A stretch of 64,000 bases of DNA from Piscinibacter sp. (GTDB lineage Bacteria > Pseudomonadota > Gammaproteobacteria > Burkholderiales > Burkholderiaceae_C), in the NCBI GenBank assembly GCA_016706565.1, contig JADJJI010000001.1, positions 496,001-560,000 on the forward strand. The letters run 5' to 3'. Both the position numbers and the translations under genes were made by a program. The notes below the pieces were generated by a model. It had not been told where the DNA came from, searched no databases, and was given only the letters and a program-made list of their open reading frames with translations. Shown one piece after another: positions 25,244 through 33,667 of this stretch; position 1 is the first letter of the stretch, and every line of letters begins with the position of its first letter.

Positions 25244-25262
25244 TGCAAATGTTAGATTTGCA
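25244..25262. promoter_or_regulatory. Inverted repeat TGCAAAT-N5-ATTTGCA upstream of the DUF4382 gene
   Basis: A perfect seven-base dyad with a five-base spacer, in a short AT-rich island within GC-rich DNA, ends 48 bases before the DUF4382 ATG. It follows the cytochrome operon by about 60 bases. It could be an operator or promoter element; no regulator can be named. Confidence 0.4.
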
Positions 25263-25309
25263 CATTACGAAGAGACATCCTCTTCCTTCCCTTGCCACCG
25301 AGAGTCGCC

Positions 25310-26527
25310 ATGAACCTCCACCCGCTTCTTCGCCCCTTTGCCGCGAACGCCATGCTCGCGGCCGTCACCCTGCTCGCTGCCTGTGGCGGCGGCAGTTCGA
25401 CCACCAGCGGCAGCGCCACCGGTCAGGGCACACTGCGTGTCGCCTTGACCGATGCGCCGTCCTGTGGCTTCGACGAGGTCAACGTCACGGTCGAGAAGGT
25501 GCGAGTGCACCGCAGCAGCACGGCTGCCGATGCCGACGCCGGCTGGTCCGAGGTGGTGTTGAACCCCGCCAGGCGCGTGAACCTGCTCGATCTGACCAAC
25601 GGCGTGCTCGCCGAACTCGGCCAGACCGAACTGCCCGCGGGCATCTACACGCAGTTGCGCCTGCAGCTCGCCTCGAACGGCTCGACGGGCCCGTACGCGA
25701 ATTCGGTGGTGCCCACCGGCGGCACCGAGACGCCGCTGGACACGCCGAGCGCCCAGCAGTCCGGCCTGAAGATGAACGTCAACCTGACGGTGGCCGCCAA
25801 TGAACTGGCCGACGTCGTGCTCGACTTCGACGCCTGCAAGTCGGTCGTGACGCGCGGCGCTTCCGGCCGCTACAACCTCAAGCCGGTGGTCACCGTGCTG
25901 CCGCGCGTGCGCCTGGACGGCCTGGTCGCCGAAGGCATGGTCGCCCCGGCGATCGCGCTGCCGACCACGACGGTGTCGCTGCAGAACGCTGGTGTGCCGG
26001 TCCGCTCCACCGTGCCCGATGCCAGCGGCCGCTTCGTGCTCTACCCGGTGCCCGCCGGCACCTACGACCTGGTGGTGAGCGCCGACGGCCGGGTGACGGC
26101 GGTGATGACGGGCGTGCCGATCAGCGACAGCTCGCGCACCTTCGCCACGCCCACCGGCACGGCGATCGACCCGCCTGCCGGCACGCCGCGCAGCATCGGC
26201 GGCGTGGTCTCGATCACCGGTTCGACGACGATCCCGCTGGCCACGATGCGCGCGCTGCAGACCGTCGCGACGAGCACGGTCGAGCGCCACTCGGCGACCA
26301 ACGACGTGGTGACCGGCAGCTACGCGCTGAAGGTGGTGGCCGGTGCGCCGGTGACGAGCGCCTACAGCGCGGGCGCGACGACGCTGTCCTTCGTCGCCGA
26401 CCCGACGGCAGACCACGCCGTGAAGTACCAGGTGGCGGCCAGCGCCGACGGCCTGCTCGCACTGAGCCTGCCGGCCGACGTGACGGCGGGCGACGTGGCC
26501 TTGCCCGTGGTGTTCGCGGCCCCTTGA
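25310..26527 (+). CDS. DUF4382 domain lipoprotein
   Basis: Predicted lipoprotein (405 aa) with lipobox LLAAC, Cys at residue 25, followed by GGGSSTTSGS. The segment GTLRVALTDAPSCGFDEVNVTVEKVRVH is the start of a DUF4382 domain (about residues 38-195), followed by an Ig/carboxypeptidase-regulatory-like region around GRFVLYPVPAGTYDLVVSADGR. These proteins are exported and uncharacterised. ATG 25310 is preferred over an in-frame TTG 18 bases upstream. No operon partner is apparent. Confidence 0.85.
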   Translation: MNLHPLLRPFAANAMLAAVTLLAACGGGSSTTSGSATGQGTLRVALTDAPSCGFDEVNVTVEKVRVHRSSTAADADAGWSEVVLNPARRVNLLDLTNGVLAELGQTELPAGIYTQLRLQLASNGSTGPYANSVVPTGGTETPLDTPSAQQSGLKMNVNLTVAANELADVVLDFDACKSVVTRGASGRYNLKPVVTVLPRVRLDGLVAEGMVAPAIALPTTTVSLQNAGVPVRSTVPDASGRFVLYPVPAGTYDLVVSADGRVTAVMTGVPISDSSRTFATPTGTAIDPPAGTPRSIGGVVSITGSTTIPLATMRALQTVATSTVERHSATNDVVTGSYALKVVAGAPVTSAYSAGATTLSFVADPTADHAVKYQVAASADGLLALSLPADVTAGDVALPVVFAAP

Positions 26528-26570
26528 ACCTGCCAGACTCGGCGACCCGCCACCCCTCACGGAGCCCGCT

Positions 26571-27026
26571 ATGAACCAGCGTCTCGTCTTTGCCAGCCTG
26601 CTCGCCCTGGCCGCCACTGCGCCGGTGCAGGCCGCCGATGTGGATGTCGGCGTGTCCATCAACATCGGCCAGCCAGGCTTCTATGGCCGCATCGACATCG
26701 GCAACGTGCCGCCGCCGGTGGTGATGTATCCGCAGCCGGTGATCATCCAGCAGGCGCCGGTGGCAGTGGTGCGCCAGCCGATCTACCTGCGCGTGCCGCC
26801 CGGGCACGCCAGGGATTGGTCCAGGCACTGCTACCGCTATGCCGCGTGCAACCAGCCGGTGTACTTCGTGCAGGACAGCTGGTACCAGCAGGTCTACGTG
26901 CCGCAGTACCGCCAGCGCCATGCGCCCCCGCCCCCGCCGTCACGCAAGTACAAGCATGACGACCGGGGCGACGACCGCGGCAACAAGCAAGGCAGGGGTC
27001 ACGGCAAGGGCCGCGACAAGGACTGA
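26571..27026 (+). CDS. Secreted Pro/Tyr-rich small protein of unknown function
   Basis: A signal peptide ends VQAAD near residue 21, then VDVGVSINIGQPGFYGRIDI. The middle is rich in Pro, Gln, Tyr and Val (MYPQPVIIQQAPV), with two Cys (HCYRYAAC), and the tail is strongly basic and acidic (KYKHDDRGDDRGNKQGRGHG). Similar small exported proteins are common in Burkholderiales without known function. It has its own ATG after CACGGAG. It is not evidently linked to its neighbours. Confidence 0.8.
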   Translation: MNQRLVFASLLALAATAPVQAADVDVGVSINIGQPGFYGRIDIGNVPPPVVMYPQPVIIQQAPVAVVRQPIYLRVPPGHARDWSRHCYRYAACNQPVYFVQDSWYQQVYVPQYRQRHAPPPPPSRKYKHDDRGDDRGNKQGRGHGKGRDKD

Positions 27027-27036
27027 AGCCAGCGCT

Positions 27037-27243
27037 TCAGGTCGGACTTGGCGTCTTTGCCTTGTCCGACCAGAGCACGCCGCCGCTGGCCCAGTCTTCG
27101 CGGCGCATGTCGAAGAACAGGACGTCCACGCCGTCGGCGCTGCCGCCGAGCACGCGAACACAGGCCTCCGTCAGCTCCTTGGCGAGAGCGCGCTTCTGTT
27201 CGGCCGTGCGGCCCTCGAAGAGTTCGACGCGCAGGGTGGGCAT
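27037..27243 (-). CDS. 4-oxalocrotonate tautomerase family protein
   Basis: Small tautomerase (68 aa). After Met removal the N-terminus is Pro, the family's catalytic base, followed by TLRVELFEGRTAEQKRALAK. The body VLFFDMRREDWASGGVLW matches the 4-OT fold. AAGGAG lies a few bases before the ATG. It lies 25 bases after the class II aldolase gene on the same strand, so the two may act in one pathway; the substrate is not known. Confidence 0.85.
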   Translation of the reverse strand: MPTLRVELFEGRTAEQKRALAKELTEACVRVLGGSADGVDVLFFDMRREDWASGGVLWSDKAKTPSPT

Positions 27244-27268
27244 GGGTGTCTCCTTTGGTGGTTGATGT

Positions 27269-28012
27269 TCAGTCGCGGTAGCCCGGCAGGCTGCGGTCCA
27301 GGCCGCGCAGCAGCGCCGGCCATTCCAGGTCGCCATCGAGCTCGCTGCCGTCGCCCACCCACTGGCGGCGGGTGAGTTCGGCGATCTCGTCGCTGACCAC
27401 GCGCAAGCGCCCGCCCGTCGCGGCCATCGCGGTGAGCTGTGCCTGCGCGGCACGGTCGAGCAGGTAGCTGAGCATCCAGGCCTCGGCCACCGTGCGGCCG
27501 ACGGTCAGGGTGCCATGGTTGTCGAGGATCAGCCCGTCCAGCGTGCCGAGGTGCGTGACCAGCCGCGCCTGCTCGGCGGCACCGAGCGCCAGGCCCTCGT
27601 AGGCGTGGCGGCCCAGCCGGCGATGCAAGCGCATCGCGAACTGCGAGGTCGCCTGCAGCCCATCGGGCAGCATCGACAGGGCCACGCCCCAGGGCGTGTG
27701 CAGGTGGATGACGCAGGCGGCATCGGGCCGAGCGGCATGCACCGCGCCGTGGATCGCGAAGCCGGTCGGGTTGACGCTCACGCCCGAGCCATCGACAACG
27801 CGCCCCGCCACGTCCACCTTCACCAGCGAGCTCGCCGTGATCTCGTCGAAGCGCTCACCAAACGGATTGATCAGGTAGTGCCCCGGCTCGCCCGGCACGC
27901 TGGCCGACAGGTGGGTGTAGATGGTGTCGTCCCAGCCGCGCTGCGCGGCGAGGCGGTAGGCCGCGGCGAGGTCGATGCGGACTTCCCGTTCGCTGGGTGT
28001 CGTGCGTGCCAT
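27269..28012 (-). CDS. Class II aldolase/adducin family protein
   Basis: Zinc-dependent aldolase-type fold (247 aa). Metal ligands appear in CVIHLHTPWGVALS (HxH) and LILDNHGTLTVGRT, with THLSASVPGEPGHYLINPFG near the N-terminus. This subgroup resembles adducin-head proteins, and members act as sugar-phosphate aldolases, decarboxylases or dehydratases, so the reaction cannot be fixed. It is followed by the tautomerase gene, suggesting a shared minor pathway. Confidence 0.85.
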   Translation of the reverse strand: MARTTPSEREVRIDLAAAYRLAAQRGWDDTIYTHLSASVPGEPGHYLINPFGERFDEITASSLVKVDVAGRVVDGSGVSVNPTGFAIHGAVHAARPDAACVIHLHTPWGVALSMLPDGLQATSQFAMRLHRRLGRHAYEGLALGAAEQARLVTHLGTLDGLILDNHGTLTVGRTVAEAWMLSYLLDRAAQAQLTAMAATGGRLRVVSDEIAELTRRQWVGDGSELDGDLEWPALLRGLDRSLPGYRD

Positions 28013-28163
28013 GGGGATGCGCAGTACGCGTGAATTGGAGCGGACAACCTAGAAATGCCCCCCACGAAAGAGGACTGCCGCCCCCCCATTCTGGATGAAG
28101 CGAGGGGGAGGCCGGACTCCTATCCTGAATCCATCGAGAGTGATTGCTTTCGCTGGAGGCCCG

Positions 28164-29174
28164 ATGAAGCTGCTCACCCTGCTCCGCCCCGCCGTCGCCC
28201 TGGTCGGGCTGCTGCCTGCCTGGTGCGCCGCGGCCTCCATCGGCATCGTCACGATTGTCGACGGCGACGTGGCCGTGCTGCGCGACACGCTGCGCTTTGC
28301 CGCCGCCGAGGGGCTGCGCGTGCGCAACGACGACATCCTGCGCACCGGCCCCGACGCCAAGCTCGCGCGCATCGAACTCGCCGACGGCACCACGCTGGAC
28401 CTCGGGCCCGACACCGAGCTGATGCTGCAGCCGCGTGCCGGCGGTGCCTTCGGCGAGCGCGCAGCGACGCTGTATCTCGCACGCGGCTGGCTGAAGATCG
28501 GCACCGCTGCCGAGCCCGGGGTCGCCGGCGTGGCCAGCACCACGATCGATCTGCAGCACCTGAGCGGCACGGCCGTGCTGCGCGCCGCGGCGGGCGCCAC
28601 CCTGCTGTTCGTCGAAGCGGGCCAGGCTCAAGTTGCCGACGTTCAGGACGGTCGCGCTGCCAAGCCCCAGTCCCTGAAGGATGGCGACACCCTCGTGAAG
28701 CGTTCGAACGAGGCGACGCGCCTGGCACGCCGGCCGCCGGCCGATCTGCTGCAAGGCATGCCGCGCGGCTTCGCGGACTCGCTGCCCCGCCGCGCTTCGC
28801 GCTTCCAGGCCAATCCGGTCGAGCCGGGAGCGGCCACGCCGGTGGCCTATGCCGAAGTGTCGCGCTGGCTGAACGGCGAGCCACCGCTGCGCGCGCTCGC
28901 CGTGCCGCGCTTCACGCCGCGCGTCTCCGATCGCAGCTTCCGCGCCTCGCTGGTCGCCGAACTGCGCGCTCACCCCGAGTGGGACCGCGTGCTGTTTCCC
29001 GAGAAGTACCGCCCCAAGCCAGTGGTCGTGGCGAACCGACCGGCACCCGCCGCTGCCGCAGCCGCTGCGTCGGCACCGGAGCCGGCTCCCGTGACCGTCA
29101 GCCTGCAGGGCCTGATGAGCTGGCCGAGCGCCGCTCGCGACTACACCCCGAACTCGCCGATGGAGGCACGATGA
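28164..29174 (+). CDS. FecR-domain exported protein
   Basis: Exported protein (336 aa), first gene of a three-gene signalling operon. The signal peptide ends WCAAA. The FecR-like domain, about residues 25-150, includes SIGIVTIVDGDVAVLRDT, LRTGPDAKLARIELADGTTLDLGPDTEL and LSGTAVLRAAAGATLLFVEAG. A Pro/Ala-rich linker and a short tail follow. GGAGG precedes ATG 28164. The gene overlaps the heme-sensor gene by four bases. It is not next to a sigma factor, so this is a FecR domain used outside iron signalling. Confidence 0.85.
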   Translation: MKLLTLLRPAVALVGLLPAWCAAASIGIVTIVDGDVAVLRDTLRFAAAEGLRVRNDDILRTGPDAKLARIELADGTTLDLGPDTELMLQPRAGGAFGERAATLYLARGWLKIGTAAEPGVAGVASTTIDLQHLSGTAVLRAAAGATLLFVEAGQAQVADVQDGRAAKPQSLKDGDTLVKRSNEATRLARRPPADLLQGMPRGFADSLPRRASRFQANPVEPGAATPVAYAEVSRWLNGEPPLRALAVPRFTPRVSDRSFRASLVAELRAHPEWDRVLFPEKYRPKPVVVANRPAPAAAAAAASAPEPAPVTVSLQGLMSWPSAARDYTPNSPMEAR

Positions 29175-30052
29175 AACTGCTGCTCAAGTTCAACCTGGTG
29201 TTCGTCCTGATCTTCCTGATCGGCCTGGGCGCGACCGGCGCGATGACGCGCCAGATGCTGGAGCGAAATGCACAGGAGGAGACGCTGCAGCACGCGCGCT
29301 TCCTGCTCGAGAAGGCGCTGGCGGTGCGCTCCTACACGTCCACGCAGGTGGCGCCGTTGCTGGAGACGCAGATGAAGTACGCCTTCCTCCCGCAATCGGT
29401 GCCGGCCTTCTCGGCCACCGAGGTGCTGGCGAAGATCCAGAAGAACCACCCGGAGTACGCCTACAAGGAAGCGACGCTCAACCCGACCAACCCGCGCGAC
29501 CGTGCCGTCGAATGGGAAGCCGACGTGATCGCCGAGTTCCGCAAGTCGCCCGACACCAAGGAGTTCATCGGCGAGCGCGACACGCCAGCCGGCCGGGCCC
29601 TGTACATCGCGCGCCCGATCAAGATCGCCGACGGTGCCTGCCTGCGCTGCCACAGCACGGTGGAGGCGGCGCCGCGCACGCTGGTCGACAAGTACGGCCC
29701 GGCCAACGGCTTCGGCTGGCAACTCGGCGAGGTGGTCGGCGCACAGATGGTCTCGGTGCCGATGGCCATCCCGATGGCGCGGGCCCAGCAGGCCTGGGCG
29801 TTGTTCATGGGCATGCTCTCGGCGGTGTTCGTCACCATCGCGGTGGCGCTGAACCTGATGCTGTGGTGGCTGGTGATCCGCCCCGTGACGCGCCTGTCGC
29901 GCCTGGCCGACCGGGTCAGCCTGGGTGAGCTCGGTGCGCCGTCGTTCGCGCTCGGCGCGCGTGACGAGATCGGCCGCCTGGCCACCTCGTTCAGCCGCAT
30001 GCGCAAGAGCCTGGTGCAGGCGATGAAGATGCTCGAAGGGGCGCCATCATGA
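29171..30052 (+). CDS. DUF3365 (Tll0287-like) heme sensor with HAMP domain
   Basis: Membrane sensor (293 aa). One N-terminal helix (about 5-25) and one at about 205-230 bracket a periplasmic DUF3365 domain. This contains the c-type heme motif CLRCH at residues 157-161 and LYIARPIKIADGACLRCH just before it. A HAMP domain (VIRPVTRLSRLADRVSLGEL) follows the second helix. No kinase or cyclase domain is attached; the next gene, overlapping by four bases, is a Ser/Thr kinase, so the pair may act as a split redox or gas sensor. Confidence 0.88.
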   Translation: MKLLLKFNLVFVLIFLIGLGATGAMTRQMLERNAQEETLQHARFLLEKALAVRSYTSTQVAPLLETQMKYAFLPQSVPAFSATEVLAKIQKNHPEYAYKEATLNPTNPRDRAVEWEADVIAEFRKSPDTKEFIGERDTPAGRALYIARPIKIADGACLRCHSTVEAAPRTLVDKYGPANGFGWQLGEVVGAQMVSVPMAIPMARAQQAWALFMGMLSAVFVTIAVALNLMLWWLVIRPVTRLSRLADRVSLGELGAPSFALGARDEIGRLATSFSRMRKSLVQAMKMLEGAPS

Positions 30053-31560
30053 GCGCACGCCCGCTCGGCCTGGCCCACGGCGTCGACACCGGGCATCCGC
30101 TGCCGCAGCGGCTGGGCAAGTACCTCGTCTCGCACCTGCTCGGCGAAGGTGCGATGGGCGTGGTCTACAAGGCGATCGACCCCGACATCCACCGTGCCGT
30201 GGCGATCAAGGCGATCCGCGCACCGCTGCTCGCGCCCGACGCGCAGGACATCTCGGCCACCGCGCGCTTTCGCACCGAGGCGCAGGCCGCGGGGCGGCTG
30301 TCGCACCCGAACATCGTCTCGGTCTACGAATACGGCGAGACGCCCGATCAGCACTACATCGCGATGGAGTACGTGGACGGCACCTCGCTGCAGGAGCTGG
30401 TGTCGCGCGGCGACCGGTTGCCGCTGGACGATGCACTGAGCGTCATGGTGCAGCTGCTCGACGCGCTGGCCTGCGCACACGAGCAAGGCGTGTGGCACCG
30501 CGACATCAAGCCCGCCAACCTGATGCTCACGCCGGAAGGCCGGTTGAAGGTGACCGACTTCGGCATCGCGCGCATCGATACGGCCGACCGCACGCACCGC
30601 ACCACTGTGCTCGGTTCGCCAGGCTACATGGCGCCCGAGCGCTACACCGACGAAGCCCCCGACCGCCGCGTCGACCTGTTCTCGTCCGGCGTGCTGCTGT
30701 ACGAGCTGCTCACCGGGCGGCCGCCCTTCCGCGGCCCTGCCGGCACGGTGATGTACCAGGTGATGCACATCGAGCCGGCGGCGCCGTCGACGCTGCAGGT
30801 GCAGCCCGCGGTGCCCGCGCAGTTCGACGCGGTGGTGGCGCGCGCCATGGCCAAGCGCGCCGACGACCGCTACGCCGATGCCGCGCAGATGCGTGCCGCG
30901 TTGCGCGATGCCGCGGAGCGGCCGATCGCTCCGACGGTCTGCGCCGAGACGATGCGGCGGCTGCGTTTCGGCCGCATCGAGGCCACGCAGGTGATACCGC
31001 GCCCGATGGCTGCGCTGCCGAGCGGCAGCGTGCCGATGCCGGCCGTCTCGCAGCCTGCGCCGCTGGTCGCTCCCAGTGCGCCCATCATCCCGGTGTCTCC
31101 GAGCCTTCCGGAGTGGGACGCCCGCGCACTGGCCGCCATCGAGCGGCTGCTGCTGCCGCAACTCGGGCCGATGACGCGCATCGTCGTGCGCGATGGCGCC
31201 CGCCGGACTCATGATTTGTCAGGGCTGATCGCCTGGCTGGCCTCCGAGGTGGTGGAAGCCGATGAACGCCCCGCCTTCATCGCGCGGGCGCGAGCCTTGT
31301 GCCCCGCACCGGAAGTGGCCGCAAGGCCGGCGCCCAGCGGGCCGCTGCCGGTGCTCGGTACCACGCCCATGAGGACCGAGCTGGTCGAACAGGCACAGCG
31401 CGTGCTGGCCGAGCAGATCGGACCGATCGCCGCCGTGCTGGCGCGCCGAGCGGCGGCCACGGCGGCGACGCGCGAGGCCTTCTTCTGCGCGCTGGCCGAT
31501 GCGGCCGGAGCGAGCGTCGATCGAAAGCTGCTGCTCGCGCAACTTTGGCGCCTGCGCTGA
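30049..31560 (+). CDS. Hanks-type serine/threonine protein kinase
   Basis: Cytoplasmic kinase (503 aa). The kinase domain covers about residues 24-290: GEGAMGVVYK (P-loop), AIKAI (Lys), HRDIKPAN at 150, DFGIAR at 170, GSPGYMAPE and DLFSSGVLLYELLTG. A Pro/Ala-rich linker follows. The C-terminal 200 residues contain two related modules, starting LLLPQLGPMTRIVVRDGARR and VLAEQIGPIAAVLARRAA. There is no transmembrane segment or PASTA repeat, which fits reliance on the upstream heme sensor for input. The three-gene operon ends here; element A follows. Confidence 0.92.
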   Translation: MSARPLGLAHGVDTGHPLPQRLGKYLVSHLLGEGAMGVVYKAIDPDIHRAVAIKAIRAPLLAPDAQDISATARFRTEAQAAGRLSHPNIVSVYEYGETPDQHYIAMEYVDGTSLQELVSRGDRLPLDDALSVMVQLLDALACAHEQGVWHRDIKPANLMLTPEGRLKVTDFGIARIDTADRTHRTTVLGSPGYMAPERYTDEAPDRRVDLFSSGVLLYELLTGRPPFRGPAGTVMYQVMHIEPAAPSTLQVQPAVPAQFDAVVARAMAKRADDRYADAAQMRAALRDAAERPIAPTVCAETMRRLRFGRIEATQVIPRPMAALPSGSVPMPAVSQPAPLVAPSAPIIPVSPSLPEWDARALAAIERLLLPQLGPMTRIVVRDGARRTHDLSGLIAWLASEVVEADERPAFIARARALCPAPEVAARPAPSGPLPVLGTTPMRTELVEQAQRVLAEQIGPIAAVLARRAAATAATREAFFCALADAAGASVDRKLLLAQLWRLR

Positions 31561-31611
31561 GTCTCATGCCAGTTCGCGTTCAGTAGCTCGGGGCGCATCG
31601 CAAGCGCAAGC

Positions 31612-32248
31612 GACGGTTTGCGGCCCTTTGCTGACTTTCACTTGTGGCCGCTTTCGTGCCGGGTTCGCGCATCGCGGCAGGCGCTGCCCGCGGGGGGGCT
31701 CATGCTGTGGCGGTCGGCGCTGTGCGCCGACTCCACTGCGATGCTCACGCCAGGGTCGTGCCGCAGAACTCACTGCGCTCCCTGCGGTCGCTGCGTTCAA
31801 ACAGCCGCGGCAAGTCAGTTCACGAAGCGCGCTAACGCGCGCCGACCCTGGCGCTGCGCTTCTCGTCGCCACAGAAATCGCCCCCCGCGGGCAGCGCCTG
31901 CCGCGAAGTCCACCGCTGGTTCGTCTCGTGGGGTGCGCCACCGCTGGTTCAGCAAAGGCACGCCCGGGCAGGCGAAGGCGCGCCTCTGAGGTGCCGAGAA
32001 GCGCAGGGCTCGTGGCCGCGTGCGCAGCGCGCTTCGTCTTCTGACTCGTCGACGCTGTCCGAACGCAGCGACCGCAGGGAGCGTAGTGAGTTCGGCGACG
32101 GGGCCGCGAGACCGAGCATCGCAGGGGAGTCGGCGCGCAGCACCGACCGCCGAGGCGAAGCGCCGTAGCCTGCCCGGGCGTGCCTTTGCCGCGCCCAACG
32201 CAACCCGCACAGCAGACATCGAAAGATGGCAAAGGGTCGCGAGCAGAT
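31612..32248. repeat. Inverted-repeat element A (non-coding, between the kinase and 8-oxoguanine deaminase genes)
   Basis: The gap 31561-32286 lies between convergent genes and has no credible gene. Bases 31667-32221 match the reverse complement of element B (44083-44639) at roughly nine of ten positions by eye. Inside are two palindromic modules. Arms 31672-31691 and 31887-31906 pair over 20 bases; arms 31952-31973 and 32168-32189 pair over 22. The outer ends, 31620-31640 and (inverted) 32220-32240, agree at 16 of 21, like terminal inverted repeats. No transposase is present; this is a MITE-like repeat. Confidence 0.85.
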
Positions 32249-32286
32249 GCTGCGGTCCGGCCCCCTTCTTCTGGCGCAGTTCGGTA

Positions 32287-33651
32287 TCAGTGACTTGCCA
32301 GGCGAGCCGCCAGCACGTTGTGTCGCTCGATCAGCCGTGGCAGGTCGAGCGTGGCGTGTTGCCCATCGCGAACGACGACACGACCGTTGACGATGCTGTG
32401 CGAGACGCGCGGCACATGGCAGAAGAACAGCGCCGCCAGCGGGTCGTGCAGCGCGCCGGCCAAGCCGATCTCGTCGAGCTTCACGGTCACGATGTCGGCC
32501 GCCATGCCAGGCGCCAGCACGCCGATGTCGTCGCGGCCCAGCACCTGTGCGCCACCGCGAGTGGCGATCTCCAGCACCTCGCGCGCTGTCATCGCCGACG
32601 GCCCGTTGGTCGGGCCATGGGCGACGCGCTGAAGCAGCAGCGCCAGGCGCGCCTCGCCGAGCATGTGCCCGCTGTCGTTGGAGGCCGAACCATCCACCGC
32701 GATCGACACCGGCACGCCGGCATCACGCATCGCGCGGATCGGCGCGATGCCGGAAGCCAGGCGCATGTTCGAGCCCGGGCAATGCGCCACGCCGGTACCG
32801 GTGCGCGCGAACAAGGCGATGCCTGCCTCGTCGAGCTTCACACAATGCGCGTGCCACACGTCGCGGCCCAGCCAGCCGAGCTGCTCGGCGTATTCCACCG
32901 GCGTGCAGCCGAACTTCTCGCGCGTGTAGGCGATGTCGTTGTCGTTCTCGGCCAGATGGGTGTGCAGCGACACGCCGTGCGCACGCGCGAGCAGCGCGGC
33001 ATCGCGCATCAGCTCGCGGCTGACGGAGAACGGCGAGCACGGCGCCACCACGATGCGCTGCATCGCAAAGCGCTTCGGGTCGTGCCAGCGCTCGATCACG
33101 CGCTGCGTGTCGGCCAGGATGTCGGGCTCGCGCTCCACCACACGGTCCGGCGGCAGGCCGCCCTGCGACTGGCCCACGCTCATCGAGCCGCGCGCCGCAT
33201 GGAAGCGCATGCCGATCTCGACGGCCGCCTCGATGCTGTCGTCCAGCCGCACGCCATTGGGGTAGATGTAGAGGTGATCGCTGCTCGTCGTGCAGCCCGA
33301 CAGCAGCAATTCGGCCATCGCCGTCTGCGTGGACACGTGCACCATCTCCGGCGTGAGCCCGGACCAGATCGGGTACAGCGTGCGCAGCCACTCGAACAGT
33401 TCGCAGTCCTGCGCCGGGCGGATCACCCGCGTCAGCGTCTGGTACATGTGATGGTGCGTGTTCACCAGGCCAGGGATGACGATCTGGCCACGCGCGTCGA
33501 TCATTTCATCGGCCGTGGCGGGCAAGCTGTCGCCCGGCCCGACAGCCTCGATCACGCCATCGCGCGCGAACAGCCCGCCGCCGGCGATCTCGCGCCGCGT
33601 CTCGTCCATGGTGACGAGCAACGCGGCATTGCGGATCAGCAGGGTTGCCAT
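32287..33651 (-). CDS. 8-oxoguanine deaminase-type amidohydrolase
   Basis: Zinc amidohydrolase of the COG0402 class (454 aa). Metal ligands are visible in VNTHHHMYQTLTR (HxH), HTHLAEND, HAHCVKLDEAG and AVDGSASNDS. The stretches MYQTLTRVIRPAQDCELFEWL and LYPIWSGLTPEMV are close to known 8-oxoguanine deaminases, which hydrolyse oxidised guanine to urate; guanine or related amines are alternatives. ATG 33651 begins the usual MATLLIRNAALL; in-frame sequence further upstream is Arg-rich spacer. It is 17 bases after the purine permease gene, so probably one operon. Confidence 0.85.
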   Translation of the reverse strand: MATLLIRNAALLVTMDETRREIAGGGLFARDGVIEAVGPGDSLPATADEMIDARGQIVIPGLVNTHHHMYQTLTRVIRPAQDCELFEWLRTLYPIWSGLTPEMVHVSTQTAMAELLLSGCTTSSDHLYIYPNGVRLDDSIEAAVEIGMRFHAARGSMSVGQSQGGLPPDRVVEREPDILADTQRVIERWHDPKRFAMQRIVVAPCSPFSVSRELMRDAALLARAHGVSLHTHLAENDNDIAYTREKFGCTPVEYAEQLGWLGRDVWHAHCVKLDEAGIALFARTGTGVAHCPGSNMRLASGIAPIRAMRDAGVPVSIAVDGSASNDSGHMLGEARLALLLQRVAHGPTNGPSAMTAREVLEIATRGGAQVLGRDDIGVLAPGMAADIVTVKLDEIGLAGALHDPLAALFFCHVPRVSHSIVNGRVVVRDGQHATLDLPRLIERHNVLAARLASH

Positions 33652-33667
33652 GTCATCGCCGCGGCAT

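Noticed and set aside
31564-32232. Open frames of 120-220 codons within repeat element A
   Set aside because: Translations are Arg/Cys/Ala-rich, present in several frames at once, and not preserved as the same frame in element B, so the conserved unit is the DNA and not a protein.
31612-32248. Element A as a complete insertion sequence
   Set aside because: No transposase or DDE/HUH motif is present in any frame, and I could not identify target-site duplications.
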